Shown here one piece after another: positions 8,858 through 17,409 of a stretch of 35,844 nucleotides of DNA. Made by a program: the position numbers and the translations under genes. The DNA is from an uncultured Eubacteriales bacterium. GTDB lineage: Bacteria > Bacillota > Clostridia > Lachnospirales > Lachnospiraceae. The notes below the pieces were generated by a model. The model worked only from the letters and a program-made list of their open reading frames with translations, was not told the DNA's origin and searched no databases. The stretch spans positions 1 through 35,844 of the forward strand of contig OMWM01000013.1 of NCBI GenBank assembly GCA_900314775.1, given 5' to 3'. Numbering within the stretch: the stretch's first letter is position 1; each line of letters opens with the position of its first letter.

Positions 8858-10030
8858 TCAATCAAGAATACCGCTGTCTCTGACAGCCGCTGCCGCTTCG
8901 CGGATCGTATCCGGATCCAGCACCAGTGCAAAACGTACATGTCCTTCGCCGAGGCTGCCGAAGCTGCTGCCCGGCGTCACGATCAGGCCTGTCTTCTCCA
9001 TCAGCTCCATCGTGAATTCCACGGAGCTGCTGAACTTCTCCGGAATCGGCGCCCAGGCAAACATCGTGCCCTGACTCTTCGGCACCTTCCAGCCGGCCGC
9101 CGTCATGCTCTCGGAAAGCGCAATGCTGCGGCGTTCGTATTCCCGGCACTGCTTACGGACCATGTCCTGCGGGCCGGTCAGCGCCGCAATGGCGCCGTAC
9201 TGCACCGGCAGGAAAATGCCGTAATCGATCTGTGAGCGGACGCGGCGGAACGCCTCGATGATCTTCTCATTGCCGACCGCAAAGGACATGCGGGCGCCCG
9301 TGTAATTATAGGATTTGGACAGGGAATAGAACTCGATGCCGACCTCCTTCGCGCCTTCAAAAGACAGGAAGGAACGTCCGGTTCTGCCGCCGTAAATGAT
9401 ATCCGAGTACGCATTATCGTGCAGAATGATAATATCGTTCTCGTTCGCAAAGTCGATCAGCCGCTCATAAAATTCGTCCGGAGCGGCCACGCATACCGGA
9501 TTCAGCGGATAGGACACGATCATGAACTTCGCCCGTTTTGCCTTCTCTTTGTCGAAATGATCAAAATCAATCAGGTAGCCGTTTTCCTCGCGAAGATCAT
9601 AGGTCTCCACATGTGCCCCGGACAGTGACGGTCCGATTGAAAAGACCGGATAGCCGGGATTCGGCACGAGTATCGTCTCACCGGGATTGCAGAGCGGAAG
9701 CGCCACATGCGCCATGCCCTCCTGCGTACCATATAAAGACATGATCTCGCTTCTCTTCAGGTCCGTCACACCGTAGCGCTGCGCATAGTGTCCGCGCACC
9801 GCATCCAAAAGCTCCGGCAGATCAATCAGCGCATATTTGTAATTTTCCGGGTCCTGCGCCGCCTTGCTCACGGCATCCATGATGTGCTGCGCCGGCTTGA
9901 AATCCGGCGTGCCGACTGACATGTTATAGACCTTCCGGCCCTGCTTCTGCAGTTCGAGCTTCTTCTCATTGAGCGCGGCGAAAATGCCCTCTTCGAAATC
10001 ATCCATCCGGTCTGCAAATTTAAATTCCAT
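8858..10030 (-). CDS. class I/II pyridoxal-phosphate aminotransferase
   Basis: A 390-residue cytoplasmic fold-type I aminotransferase. The PLP lysine is K239 in SLSKSYNYTGARMSF. Other family landmarks are YALIDLPELLDAV, the LYGTQEGMAHV loop (PLP phosphate site), NPGYPVF, SYPLNPVC and the substrate-carboxylate Arg near the C-terminus (GHVRFALV). The sequence is close in style to the LL-diaminopimelate aminotransferase and AlaC/MalY-like group. The amino donor cannot be assigned from sequence; an aspartate, alanine or diaminopimelate substrate is plausible. The start has a perfect AGGAGG. A hairpin (CCGGCA..TGCCGG, 10049-10067) without a T-tract lies in the 62-base gap from the aminopeptidase gene. 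Confidence 0.85.
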   Translation of the reverse strand: MEFKFADRMDDFEEGIFAALNEKKLELQKQGRKVYNMSVGTPDFKPAQHIMDAVSKAAQDPENYKYALIDLPELLDAVRGHYAQRYGVTDLKRSEIMSLYGTQEGMAHVALPLCNPGETILVPNPGYPVFSIGPSLSGAHVETYDLREENGYLIDFDHFDKEKAKRAKFMIVSYPLNPVCVAAPDEFYERLIDFANENDIIILHDNAYSDIIYGGRTGRSFLSFEGAKEVGIEFYSLSKSYNYTGARMSFAVGNEKIIEAFRRVRSQIDYGIFLPVQYGAIAALTGPQDMVRKQCREYERRSIALSESMTAAGWKVPKSQGTMFAWAPIPEKFSSSVEFTMELMEKTGLIVTPGSSFGSLGEGHVRFALVLDPDTIREAAAAVRDSGILD

Positions 10031-10092
10031 CCCTGTATCCTCCTAAGCCCGGCACCAGAGATGCCGGAAATATTTTCTCTTCCAAAGGCCGC

Positions 10093-11889
10093 TCAGATCC
10101 GGCGGGTGGCGTGTGCAAGCCACTCGAGTTCATCCGCGGTCATAAACGGTGCGAGGCTCTCGAAAACCTTTCTGTGGTAATCGTTCAGAAAATGCCGTTC
10201 CTCCTCCGTCAGCAGCGACGGATCCACGCCGTCCAGATCATACGGCACCAGCGTAAGCGTCTCAAATTCCATGAACTGCCCGCACCGGTTCTTCTCCGCC
10301 TTCCTGCACAGCAGCAGGCTTTCATGGCGGATGCCGAATTCGTTTTCAAAATAGACACCTGGCTCATCCGAGGTTACCATACCGGGCTCCATAATGGCGC
10401 CTTCATTTCTCCCCGGCAGCTGCCGCCAGCGAATGACATTCGGTCCCTCATGGACATTCAGCAGATAGCCGACGCCGTGTCCTGTCCCGTGATTGTAATC
10501 GACGCCGAGCTGCCAGAGCGGCTCACGCGCCGTATAATCAAGCGAATAGCCCGTGCAGCCGTAGCGGAACTTCGCACTGGCCAGATGCAGGCTGCCGCGC
10601 AGCACCTGGGTAAAATAAAATCTCTCCCGGTCCGTCAGCGCGCCCATCACGTAAGTCCGCGTGACATCTGTCGTGCCATCAAGGTAATGCGCACCGGTAT
10701 CCATCAGCAGAAGGCCGTGCGCCTCCACCGGAATATCAGTCTCCGGCGATGCCTCATAGTGTACAATGGCCGCATGCGGGCCGTAGGCGCTGATCGGCGC
10801 AAAACTCGCTTCTATATAATCCGGCTGCTGCCGGCGCAGCTCTTCCAGCTTCTCCGATACGCTGATCTCCGTCATCGGCACCTTGCCGGCATTCTGCTTG
10901 AGCCAGCACATGAATTTCGTCTGCGCAATGCCGTCCTTCAGATGCGCATTGCGGATATTGGCAATCTCGGTGCGGTTTTTGATTGCCTTGGGCTTTTGTA
11001 TCGGATCGGTTTCATCGCAGATCCGGACGCCCCCGGCCGCACTGCAGACAATGGCATAACTGACCTGCGTGCCGTCGCAGATGACCTGCGTCCCCGCCGG
11101 GATCCGCCCCATATCCGCATAAATACCGTCATAAGGCGCCAGTTCCACGCCGGCGCTCTCCAGGGCCGTCCGCACCTCCTCGCTGAGGACATCCGGATTG
11201 ATATAAAGGCGCAGCATTTCCTGCCCGATCAGCATATATGCCAGCACGACCGGCGTATAGGCGATATCATTTCCCCGGATGTTAAGGAGCCAGCCGATAT
11301 CATCCAGCGCCGTCACGACGAGCATATCGCGGCCGCGCTCCTTCAGGATGCGGCGGATCAGGTCAATCTTGTCCTCGCGGGAGCGCCCCGCGTAAGCTTT
11401 ATCCAGGATCCAGGCCGGCTCATGTGAAAGCGGCGGGCGATCCTCCCAGATCTCACCGACCAGGTCCAGCTTCGCGTTGACATGCGCGCCTTTGGCCTCC
11501 AGGGCACGCACCAGTGCCCGGCCGGCCCGGGCATTCACCGTACGGCCGTCAAAGCCGAGGCACTGCCCTTCTCTGATCGTATTCACGATGTACTGCTGCA
11601 CCGTCGGGACGCCCGGCTGCCCCATCTTATAGAGACGGATGCCGGTATCCTCCAGCTGCTGCGCGGCCGCGATAAAATAGCGCCCGTCTGTCCAGAGGCC
11701 GGCCGCATCGGCAGTCACGACGACGGTGCCGGCCGAGCCGGTAAAACCGGAAATGTATTCCCGGCACTTGAAATACGCTCCCGTATATTCCGAGCAGTGG
11801 AAATCATCTGTCTCGATCAGATACATATCCACGCCGTTTTCCTGCATAACCGCCCGCAAACGGCTGATTCTCTGTCTGATTGTACTCAT
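10093..11889 (-). CDS. Xaa-Pro aminopeptidase (M24B family, three-domain type)
   Basis: A 598-residue cytoplasmic metallopeptidase that removes an N-terminal residue preceding proline. Two creatinase-type N-terminal domains (about 1-310) are followed by the pita-bread catalytic domain. Its metal ligands are visible: Asp in MDTGAHYLDGTTDVTRT (two Asp), His in GTGHGVGYLLNVHEGP, and Glu in SDEPGVYFENEFGIRHES with a final Glu. A short C-terminal domain follows. The length matches the long eukaryote-like aminopeptidase P form rather than the 350-440-residue PepP/PepQ form. Its ATG overlaps the upstream phosphorylase stop as ATGA, so translation is coupled. It probably trims proline-containing peptides, including imported ones. 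Confidence 0.93.
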   Translation of the reverse strand: MSTIRQRISRLRAVMQENGVDMYLIETDDFHCSEYTGAYFKCREYISGFTGSAGTVVVTADAAGLWTDGRYFIAAAQQLEDTGIRLYKMGQPGVPTVQQYIVNTIREGQCLGFDGRTVNARAGRALVRALEAKGAHVNAKLDLVGEIWEDRPPLSHEPAWILDKAYAGRSREDKIDLIRRILKERGRDMLVVTALDDIGWLLNIRGNDIAYTPVVLAYMLIGQEMLRLYINPDVLSEEVRTALESAGVELAPYDGIYADMGRIPAGTQVICDGTQVSYAIVCSAAGGVRICDETDPIQKPKAIKNRTEIANIRNAHLKDGIAQTKFMCWLKQNAGKVPMTEISVSEKLEELRRQQPDYIEASFAPISAYGPHAAIVHYEASPETDIPVEAHGLLLMDTGAHYLDGTTDVTRTYVMGALTDRERFYFTQVLRGSLHLASAKFRYGCTGYSLDYTAREPLWQLGVDYNHGTGHGVGYLLNVHEGPNVIRWRQLPGRNEGAIMEPGMVTSDEPGVYFENEFGIRHESLLLCRKAEKNRCGQFMEFETLTLVPYDLDGVDPSLLTEEERHFLNDYHRKVFESLAPFMTADELEWLAHATRRI

Positions 11890-12632
11890 TTCCCCGTTTT
11901 CTGCTCCTCTTCCTGCAGATACATGGCCGCCGCATCCAGTGCAAGACGGGCCATATCGTCAAAAGAAGTCTCCCGTTCCTGCGGCGTCATCTTACCGCCT
12001 TCCGCGTCATCCGAAATCGTCACCAGACAGGCAGCTTCCCTGCCGAGCACGGCCGCATTATGAAAAAGCGCCGCCGATTCCATCTCCACGCAGAGCAGGT
12101 GATTTTCCTGCACCAGCTTTTTCAGTTCCGCATCGGCCGCCGCCTCATGATAAAACACATCGCTCGAGTGCAATGCGCCACACACCGGCCGGATGCCGTC
12201 TGCCGCTGATGCCCGCATGATCACCTGATTCAGATGTTCGGACGGGTAAAACCAGCTGCTGCTGTCCAGATTCTGCTCTCTGGCAAAAGACGACTGCGTC
12301 CATGCAGCCTGCGCGAGGAAAACATCCCGCAGCTTCAGGTCCCCGGTATAGGCACCTGCCGAGCCAATGCGGATGATTGCCTCCGTGCCGTACCGGCTGA
12401 AAAGCTCATAGGAATAAATACCGATGGAAGGCATGCCCATTCCGGATGCCATGACAGAAACCGTCTGTCCCTGATAGGTACCGGTATAACAGCAGATTCT
12501 GCGCACATTGCTGACAAGGCGCGGATTTTCCAGATATTTCTCCGCGATCCACTGCGCACGCGCCGGGTCACCCGGCATCAGAACAACTCTCGCAATTTCA
12601 TCTGACTTAGCTTCAATATGTGGTGTTGGCAT
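11886..12632 (-). CDS. deoD: purine-nucleoside phosphorylase, DeoD type
   Basis: A 248-residue cytoplasmic enzyme that splits purine (deoxy)nucleosides with phosphate into base and (deoxy)ribose 1-phosphate for salvage. It has the N-terminal phosphate-binding region MPGDPARA, IRIGSAGAY, the substrate-binding CVEMESAALF with its MES motif, and TISDDA with the catalytic Asp. The length is close to that of DeoD hexamers (about 235-240), with a short charged C-terminal extension. GGAGAGGGG precedes the ATG. It is the first gene of a four-gene run (deoD, aminopeptidase, aminotransferase, greA) with a promoter of its own. Confidence 0.93.
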   Translation of the reverse strand: MPTPHIEAKSDEIARVVLMPGDPARAQWIAEKYLENPRLVSNVRRICCYTGTYQGQTVSVMASGMGMPSIGIYSYELFSRYGTEAIIRIGSAGAYTGDLKLRDVFLAQAAWTQSSFAREQNLDSSSWFYPSEHLNQVIMRASAADGIRPVCGALHSSDVFYHEAAADAELKKLVQENHLLCVEMESAALFHNAAVLGREAACLVTISDDAEGGKMTPQERETSFDDMARLALDAAAMYLQEEEQKTGK

Positions 12633-12672
12633 ATGTATCCCCTCTCCTTTCGGTTATTGCCGCATTTCATCT

Positions 12673-12701
12673 ATTGTAAAATAAAATCAGGAGCAGTGCA
12701 A
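12673..12701 (-). promoter_or_regulatory. promoter of the deoD operon, overlapping the upstream terminator
   Basis: On the minus strand, -35 TTGCAC (12701-12696) and -10 TACAAT (12678-12673) with a 17-base spacer. The -35 lies inside the hairpin of the ABC-F gene terminator. Confidence 0.6.
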
Positions 12702-12713
12702 GACGCACTGCTC
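12678..12713 (-). terminator. terminator of the AAA ATPase/ABC-F operon
   Basis: A perfect 9-bp stem, GAGCAGTGC (12713-12705) with GCACTGCTC (12699-12691) on the minus strand, loop of five, followed by CTGATTTTATTTT. It begins six bases after the ABC-F stop codon. Confidence 0.78.
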
Positions 12714-12718
12714 TTTGG

Positions 12719-14794
12719 TCACGGATGGAGGTCGCACCAGACGGCGTACCAGGCAAGACAGGCTTCGTGATAGCGGGCAAATGCGGCCGCGGCAGGGTTC
12801 TCTGCCTCTGGTTTTTCCGCCGCTGCGGACACTTCTGCTGCCGGCTCTGTCTCCGGTTTTGCCGCCGCTGCGGAATCTTCTGCCGGCTCTGCCTCTGGTT
12901 TTGCCGCCGCTGCGGACACTTCTGCTGCCGGCTCTGCCTCCGGTTTTTCCGCCGCCGCGGACACTTCTGCTGCCGGCTCTGCCTCCGTTTTTTCCGCCGC
13001 CTCTTCTTCGCCGGCATCTTCTCCCCCGGCGAACCGCCGCAGCGCCTCTTCCCGCTGCTGCCTGCGCCTCATCTCCTGTTCCTCCTCTGCCTTCGCATAC
13101 GCCTCCCCGGCCGCGTGCATCTGCGCAGCCGCCGGCTCCAGGCGCCACTCCTCGTAGAGCTGTTCCTCGCTGACCCGCCCGCCGAGCAGGCTGGATTTCT
13201 CCGGCACGCTGCGCAGGCCGTCGATCAGTGCCTGATTTTCCGCTTCCACGAGAAGAGAAAGGTCCTTTCCGAAGCGCGCCGACGCCTCCCGCCGCTGCAT
13301 GTAATGGCTGTATCCAAACGGGTAATAATAGGCCGCGCCGTTTTCAAAGACCAGCAGGGAGTCCGCAATCTTATCAATAAAATAGCGATCATGCGAGACG
13401 GCCAGAATTGTACCCTGATAGGCCGCAAACGCCGCCTCGAGCACTTCCCGCGTTCGGATGTCCAGATGGTTGGTCGGCTCATCCAGAATCAGCAGATTCG
13501 GCCCTGCCTGCAAAATCTCCGCCAGCACCAGCCGTGCCCGCTCGCCGCCGGACAGCGCCTCGATCTGCTTGTATACATCTGCGCCGCGGAAACGGTACCG
13601 GGCAAGGTAATGCCGGATCTCCTCTTCCCGCATGCCCGGATATTTCTGCCGGAAATGCTCTATAACCGTAAGCGGCGAATGCAGTGCGCCGCTGTTCTGG
13701 TCGAAATATCCGATCTGTACATGTTCACCGATGCGCAGCTTGCCGGAAAGCGGCGCCAGCTCTCCCATGATGGTCTGCAGGAGCGTCGTCTTGCCGGTTC
13801 CGTTTGCGCCGATCACACCGATCTTTCTGCCGCGCCGCAGCCGGAAACTCAGCTGCAGAAGCGCCCGGTCACGGCCGATTGTCATTTTCTCGCATTCAAG
13901 CACGACCTTCGGGCCCGGCCCCGCAGGCACAATCGCGCCCATTTTCACCGGCAGGTCATCTGTCTCGGGCCTTTCGACCTTCGGAATACGCGCGGCCTGT
14001 TTTAATTTGGCTCTGGCAAAGGAATCCTTCGACGAGCGGCCGCGAAACCGCGCCGCCGTCTTCTCAAGGCGCTCCCTCTCCGCCTCGGCCTGCGCATACC
14101 GCCTGCTCTGAATGCGGATATTCTCCGCTTTCTGCCGGCAAAACTGCGTGTAGCCGCCGGTATAGCGCACCAGCCGGCCGCCCGTGATCTCGTAGACGAT
14201 CTGCACCGTCCGGTCGAGAAAATAGCGGTCGTGGGACACAATCACCGCCGCCCCCTGCCAGTGCCGCAGAAAATGTTCTAGGTATTCGATGCCGTCAAGG
14301 TCCAGATTGTTGGTCGGCTCATCGAGCAGCATAAGATCCGGATTTTCCATGATCAGCCGGATCAGTTCAATCCGCATGCGCTGGCCGCCCGAAAATTCAT
14401 CAAGAGGCCGGTCCAGTTCATCTTCCGCAAAGCCCATGTTCATAAAATACCGGGCATAGCGCGCCGCAAACGCCGCGTAATCACGGCTTTCCGTGTCCTT
14501 TACCGGACAGATGCGCCGGATTTCCTCCCGGACAGAATAATCGGAATGCTGCGGCAGCTGCTGCCGGAGCATTCCGATTCTGATCTGCCCGTCTGTGACA
14601 AGCGGCGGCGCCTTGCGGCGGTCATCCCGTTCGAGTTCGATCTCGCCGTTGATATACCGCAGCAGCGTCGTCTTGCCGCACCCGTTCGGCCCGATGAGCG
14701 CTGCCTTCTCATTTCCCCGGATTTCGAAATCGAAATGCCGCAGGATATCGCGCCCGCCGGCCGCCAGCGTGCCATCGGTTATTCTGTAAAGCAT
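12719..14794 (-). CDS. ABC-F family ATP-binding protein with repetitive C-terminal tail
   Basis: A 691-residue soluble twin-ABC protein without membrane segments. Domain 1 has Walker A GPNGCGKTT (35-43), signature FSGGQRMR and DEPTNNLD. Domain 2 has GANGTGKTT (329-337), LSGGERAR and DEPTNHLD. A charged linker with many Arg/Lys joins them, as in ABC-F translation factors that act at the ribosomal E site. Whether it is a housekeeping factor (EttA/Uup/YdiF-like) or an antibiotic-protection factor cannot be decided. After the usual C-terminal helical region comes an Ala/Glu/Pro tail of near-identical 15-residue repeats (about residues 603-665). GGAG lies 8 bases before the ATG. It follows the AAA ATPase gene by three bases. 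Confidence 0.9.
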   Translation of the reverse strand: MLYRITDGTLAAGGRDILRHFDFEIRGNEKAALIGPNGCGKTTLLRYINGEIELERDDRRKAPPLVTDGQIRIGMLRQQLPQHSDYSVREEIRRICPVKDTESRDYAAFAARYARYFMNMGFAEDELDRPLDEFSGGQRMRIELIRLIMENPDLMLLDEPTNNLDLDGIEYLEHFLRHWQGAAVIVSHDRYFLDRTVQIVYEITGGRLVRYTGGYTQFCRQKAENIRIQSRRYAQAEAERERLEKTAARFRGRSSKDSFARAKLKQAARIPKVERPETDDLPVKMGAIVPAGPGPKVVLECEKMTIGRDRALLQLSFRLRRGRKIGVIGANGTGKTTLLQTIMGELAPLSGKLRIGEHVQIGYFDQNSGALHSPLTVIEHFRQKYPGMREEEIRHYLARYRFRGADVYKQIEALSGGERARLVLAEILQAGPNLLILDEPTNHLDIRTREVLEAAFAAYQGTILAVSHDRYFIDKIADSLLVFENGAAYYYPFGYSHYMQRREASARFGKDLSLLVEAENQALIDGLRSVPEKSSLLGGRVSEEQLYEEWRLEPAAAQMHAAGEAYAKAEEEQEMRRRQQREEALRRFAGGEDAGEEEAAEKTEAEPAAEVSAAAEKPEAEPAAEVSAAAAKPEAEPAEDSAAAAKPETEPAAEVSAAAEKPEAENPAAAAFARYHEACLAWYAVWCDLHP
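12810..13000 (-). repeat. 45-bp in-frame tandem repeat in the ABC-F gene
   Basis: Four consecutive units start at 12810, 12855, 12897 and 12942 (lengths 45, 42, 45, 45), with a partial fifth from 12987. Each encodes a variant of KPEAEPAAEVSAAAE. All length differences are multiples of three, so the frame is kept. The fifteen-residue periodicity is acidic and Ala/Pro-rich and likely disordered. Confidence 0.92.
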
Positions 14795-14797
14795 AAA

Positions 14798-16120
14798 TCA
14801 GTCTCCGTATTCAAGCGTACCTTTCACATAATTGATGAACTGCTGCGCTGTACGGCCGGAAACGCCGCCGTGCGAAAGTTCCCATACATTGGCCTTCGCG
14901 CACAGTTCCTCGTCGGTCATCATTTCCTCTGTAATGCCGCTGCGGCGTGCCAGTCCGACAACGATGCTGTTGTACTCCTTCTTCGACGGCTTGATGTAGC
15001 TGATCTGTACACCGAAACGGTTGACCAGCGACATCTTCTCCTCCATGGTATCCGAGCGGTGCACATCCGCGGTGTATTCCATGTCATTGCGGTCGCCCCA
15101 CTCCTCTTTGATCAGGTGGCGGCGGTTGGAGGTCGCATAGATCAGGATATTCTCCGGCTTCGTCTCGACGCCGCCCTCGATGACTGCTTTGAGGAACTTG
15201 TACTCGGATTCATCCGCCTCGAAAGAAAGATCATCCATATATATAATGAAACGGTAATTTCTGTTCTTGATGCTGGCGATGACATTGGAAAGATCGACAA
15301 ACTGGTACTTGTAGATCTCGATCATCCGCAGGCCCTGGTCGTAATACTGGTTGACGATCGCCTTGATGCTGGTCGATTTGCCGGTGCCGCTGTCGCCGAA
15401 CAGCAGCACGTTGTTGGCGCTGCGTCCCTGCACGAAGGCCTCTGTATTGTCGATCAGCTTCTTCTTCTGAATCTCGTAGCCGATTAAATCATCGAGCATA
15501 ACCGTATCCATGTTGTTGATCGGCAGAAATCTGATTCTGCCGTTCTCGCTCTTGAAACGGAATGCCTTGTTGAGGCCGAACATGCCGACACCGTAGTCGC
15601 GGTAGAAGCCGGTCACGCAGTCAAAGAATTCATCGACATCGGCGGCTTTCTCAAGCTTTTTGCTGAGCGCGCGCACCTTCTCGCTGACATTCTTGTTGTA
15701 CATCAGATCCTTCTTGCCGATCGCCTTGTAGTGGCTGATCTGCGTGAAGCAGTCGATGCCGAGTGCCTCCTCGATCGGTCCGAAATCGAAATCGAAAAGC
15801 TCCATGAAAGCGCAGTAATCGCTGCGCACGAAATTGTTGACCGTGCCATTGCCGGCGCCGACCTTCTCACATGTCAGGGCAAAAGGATTCTCCTCGGTGA
15901 TCAGCAGAAACGTCAGGTAATTGTGCCACAGGTTGTCGTCGAACCCGTAATCCGTCGCCACCGCCAGCAGATGCTTGATCTGCGTGAAAATGCGGGAGAC
16001 CAGCTCATCTCTGGTGCCTCTTCCCTCATCGAAATCCTTGAAAATGCCGCCGAGCTGCATGAGAATGCTGTCTTTCGGCATATCGCCGTAGACAAGCAGT
16101 TTGGAAATACTTTTATACAT
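14798..16120 (-). CDS. AAA-type ATPase, DUF815 family
   Basis: A 440-residue cytoplasmic P-loop ATPase. The N-terminal half (about 1-210) is family-specific. The AAA domain has Walker A GDSGTGKST (about 242-250), Walker B IIYMDDLSFE, and a sensor-like YATSNRRHL. The C-terminal part is a helical lid. The family is widespread in Firmicutes and Proteobacteria and its cellular role is not established. The ORF extends to an ATG at 16192, but AGAGG lies upstream of the ATG at 16120, which also matches the family start (MYKSISKLL). It is followed after three bases by the ABC-F gene, so the two are one operon. Confidence 0.85.
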   Translation of the reverse strand: MYKSISKLLVYGDMPKDSILMQLGGIFKDFDEGRGTRDELVSRIFTQIKHLLAVATDYGFDDNLWHNYLTFLLITEENPFALTCEKVGAGNGTVNNFVRSDYCAFMELFDFDFGPIEEALGIDCFTQISHYKAIGKKDLMYNKNVSEKVRALSKKLEKAADVDEFFDCVTGFYRDYGVGMFGLNKAFRFKSENGRIRFLPINNMDTVMLDDLIGYEIQKKKLIDNTEAFVQGRSANNVLLFGDSGTGKSTSIKAIVNQYYDQGLRMIEIYKYQFVDLSNVIASIKNRNYRFIIYMDDLSFEADESEYKFLKAVIEGGVETKPENILIYATSNRRHLIKEEWGDRNDMEYTADVHRSDTMEEKMSLVNRFGVQISYIKPSKKEYNSIVVGLARRSGITEEMMTDEELCAKANVWELSHGGVSGRTAQQFINYVKGTLEYGD

Positions 16121-16153
16121 GACTGATACCTCTTCTGAAACTTTATAATACAC

Positions 16154-16162
16154 AGTATAGCA
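16154..16162 (-). promoter_or_regulatory. extended -10 promoter element of the AAA ATPase/ABC-F operon
   Basis: TGCTATACT on the minus strand is an extended -10 (TGn plus TATACT) 34 bases before the ATG. I see no good -35 at 16-18 bases, which fits an extended -10 promoter but lowers certainty. Confidence 0.45.
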
Positions 16163-16204
16163 CGAAAATCCCGTGCCTTGCCTTCTCGGCATGATTTTTT
16201 ATAT

Positions 16205-16226
16205 TTTATCACTTTAATGTGATAAA
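16205..16226. promoter_or_regulatory. perfect palindrome upstream of the DAHP synthase promoter (candidate operator)
   Basis: TTTATCAC-TTTAAT-GTGATAAA: 8-bp arms with a 6-base centre. Its right arm ends 17 bases before the -10 of the DAHP synthase promoter and so covers the -35 position. It lies between two divergent genes. The binding protein is unknown. Confidence 0.6.
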
Positions 16227-16239
16227 TTGCCGTTTTTTA

Positions 16240-16248
16240 TGCTATACT
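16240..16248 (+). promoter_or_regulatory. extended -10 promoter element of the DAHP synthase gene
   Basis: TGCTATACT (16240-16248) is an extended -10, 45 bases before the ATG. The -35 position (TGATAA, 16220-16225) is poor and is covered by the palindrome at 16205-16226. Confidence 0.5.
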
Positions 16249-16293
16249 GGTAAAAATGCAATGATTATTTAATGAACACCAAGGAGATAGATT

Positions 16294-17337
16294 ATGGACA
16301 AAGAAAAAATGCAGATGAACTTCATCCGCAGACTCCCGATTCCTGAGAAGATCAAAGAGGAATTCCCGATTTCCGATGAGGTTGCTGCCGTCAAGGCGGC
16401 CCGCGATGAAGAAATCCGCAAGGTTTTCACCGGCGAATCCGACAAATTTATTCTGATCATCGGACCGTGCTCGGCGGACAGTGAGGAACCCGTCATGGAA
16501 TATATCCACCGGCTCCGCAAGGTGCAGGACAAGGTGGCGGACAGAATCATCATCATCCCGCGTATTTATACGAACAAGCCGCGTACGACCGGCAAGGGAT
16601 ACAAGGGCATGCTGCATCAGCCTGACCCGGAGAAGGACCCGGATCTGCTCGAGGGACTGATCGCCATCCGAAGGCTCCACACCCGTGCGCTGACAGAGTG
16701 CGGTTTTTCCTGTGCCGATGAGATGCTCTATCCGGAAAACCACCGCTATCTCTCGGATCTGCTCGGCTACGTCGCCGTCGGCGCCCGTTCCGTCGAGGAC
16801 CAGATCCACCGGCTTACCGCCAGCGGCATCGGCATCCCGTGCGGCATGAAGAATCCGACCAGCGGCGATATTTCCGTCATGCTCAATTCAATCGAGGCGG
16901 CACAGAGCCGGCAGATGTTCGTCTACAGGGGATGGGAAGTCAAGACCAACGGCAACCCGCTCGCCCATGCCATACTGCGCGGCCGCGTCAACCAGGACGG
17001 CGTCACCTTCCCGAATTATCATTTTGAGGACCTCGACCGTCTGTATGAACGCTACAGCGAAAAGGGGCTGCAGAACATGGCCTGCATCGTCGACACCAAC
17101 CATTCGAATTCCGGCAAGCGATACCTGCAGCAGATCCGCATCGCCAAAGAGGTTCTGCACAGCAGAAGCCACAACGATCACATCCGCAGGATGGTCAAAG
17201 GACTGATGATCGAGAGCTATCTCGAAGACGGCGCGCAGAAGATCGGCGACGGTGTCTTCGGCAAGTCGATCACGGACCCGTGCCTCGGCTGGGAGAAATC
17301 CGAACAGCTCATCTATGAAATTGCCGAACAGGTGTGA
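16294..17337 (+). CDS. 3-deoxy-7-phosphoheptulonate (DAHP) synthase, class I AroF/AroG/AroH type
   Basis: A 347-residue cytoplasmic enzyme that condenses phosphoenolpyruvate with erythrose 4-phosphate, the first step of the shikimate pathway. Landmarks are IIGPCSADS, PRIYTNKPRTTGKGYKGM (PEP and metal region), GARSVEDQIHR, GMKNPTSGD, and VDTNHSNSGKR with the metal-binding His. Length fits the E. coli-type enzymes (about 350). AAGGAG lies 8 bases before the ATG. It stands alone with its own promoter and terminator. The AroF/G/H subtype, and hence which aromatic amino acid feeds back on it, cannot be assigned. Confidence 0.95.
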   Translation: MDKEKMQMNFIRRLPIPEKIKEEFPISDEVAAVKAARDEEIRKVFTGESDKFILIIGPCSADSEEPVMEYIHRLRKVQDKVADRIIIIPRIYTNKPRTTGKGYKGMLHQPDPEKDPDLLEGLIAIRRLHTRALTECGFSCADEMLYPENHRYLSDLLGYVAVGARSVEDQIHRLTASGIGIPCGMKNPTSGDISVMLNSIEAAQSRQMFVYRGWEVKTNGNPLAHAILRGRVNQDGVTFPNYHFEDLDRLYERYSEKGLQNMACIVDTNHSNSGKRYLQQIRIAKEVLHSRSHNDHIRRMVKGLMIESYLEDGAQKIGDGVFGKSITDPCLGWEKSEQLIYEIAEQV

Positions 17338-17366
17338 AAACGCTGAAATTCTCATATAAGAAATGC

Positions 17367-17401
17367 AAAAGGCCTTCTGACCCGAAGTCAGAAGGCCTTT
17401 T
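17367..17401. terminator. bidirectional terminator between DAHP synthase and Na/Pi symporter genes
   Basis: A perfect 15-bp stem (17367-17381 with 17387-17401) with loop CCGAA, with four A on one side and four T on the other, so it can serve both convergent genes. Confidence 0.88.
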
Positions 17402-17409
17402 GGCTGTCT

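Noticed and set aside
12667..13173. Several arginine- or proline-rich ORFs over the ABC-F repeat region.
   Set aside because: They are alternative-frame translations of the 45-bp repeat with no independent start signals.
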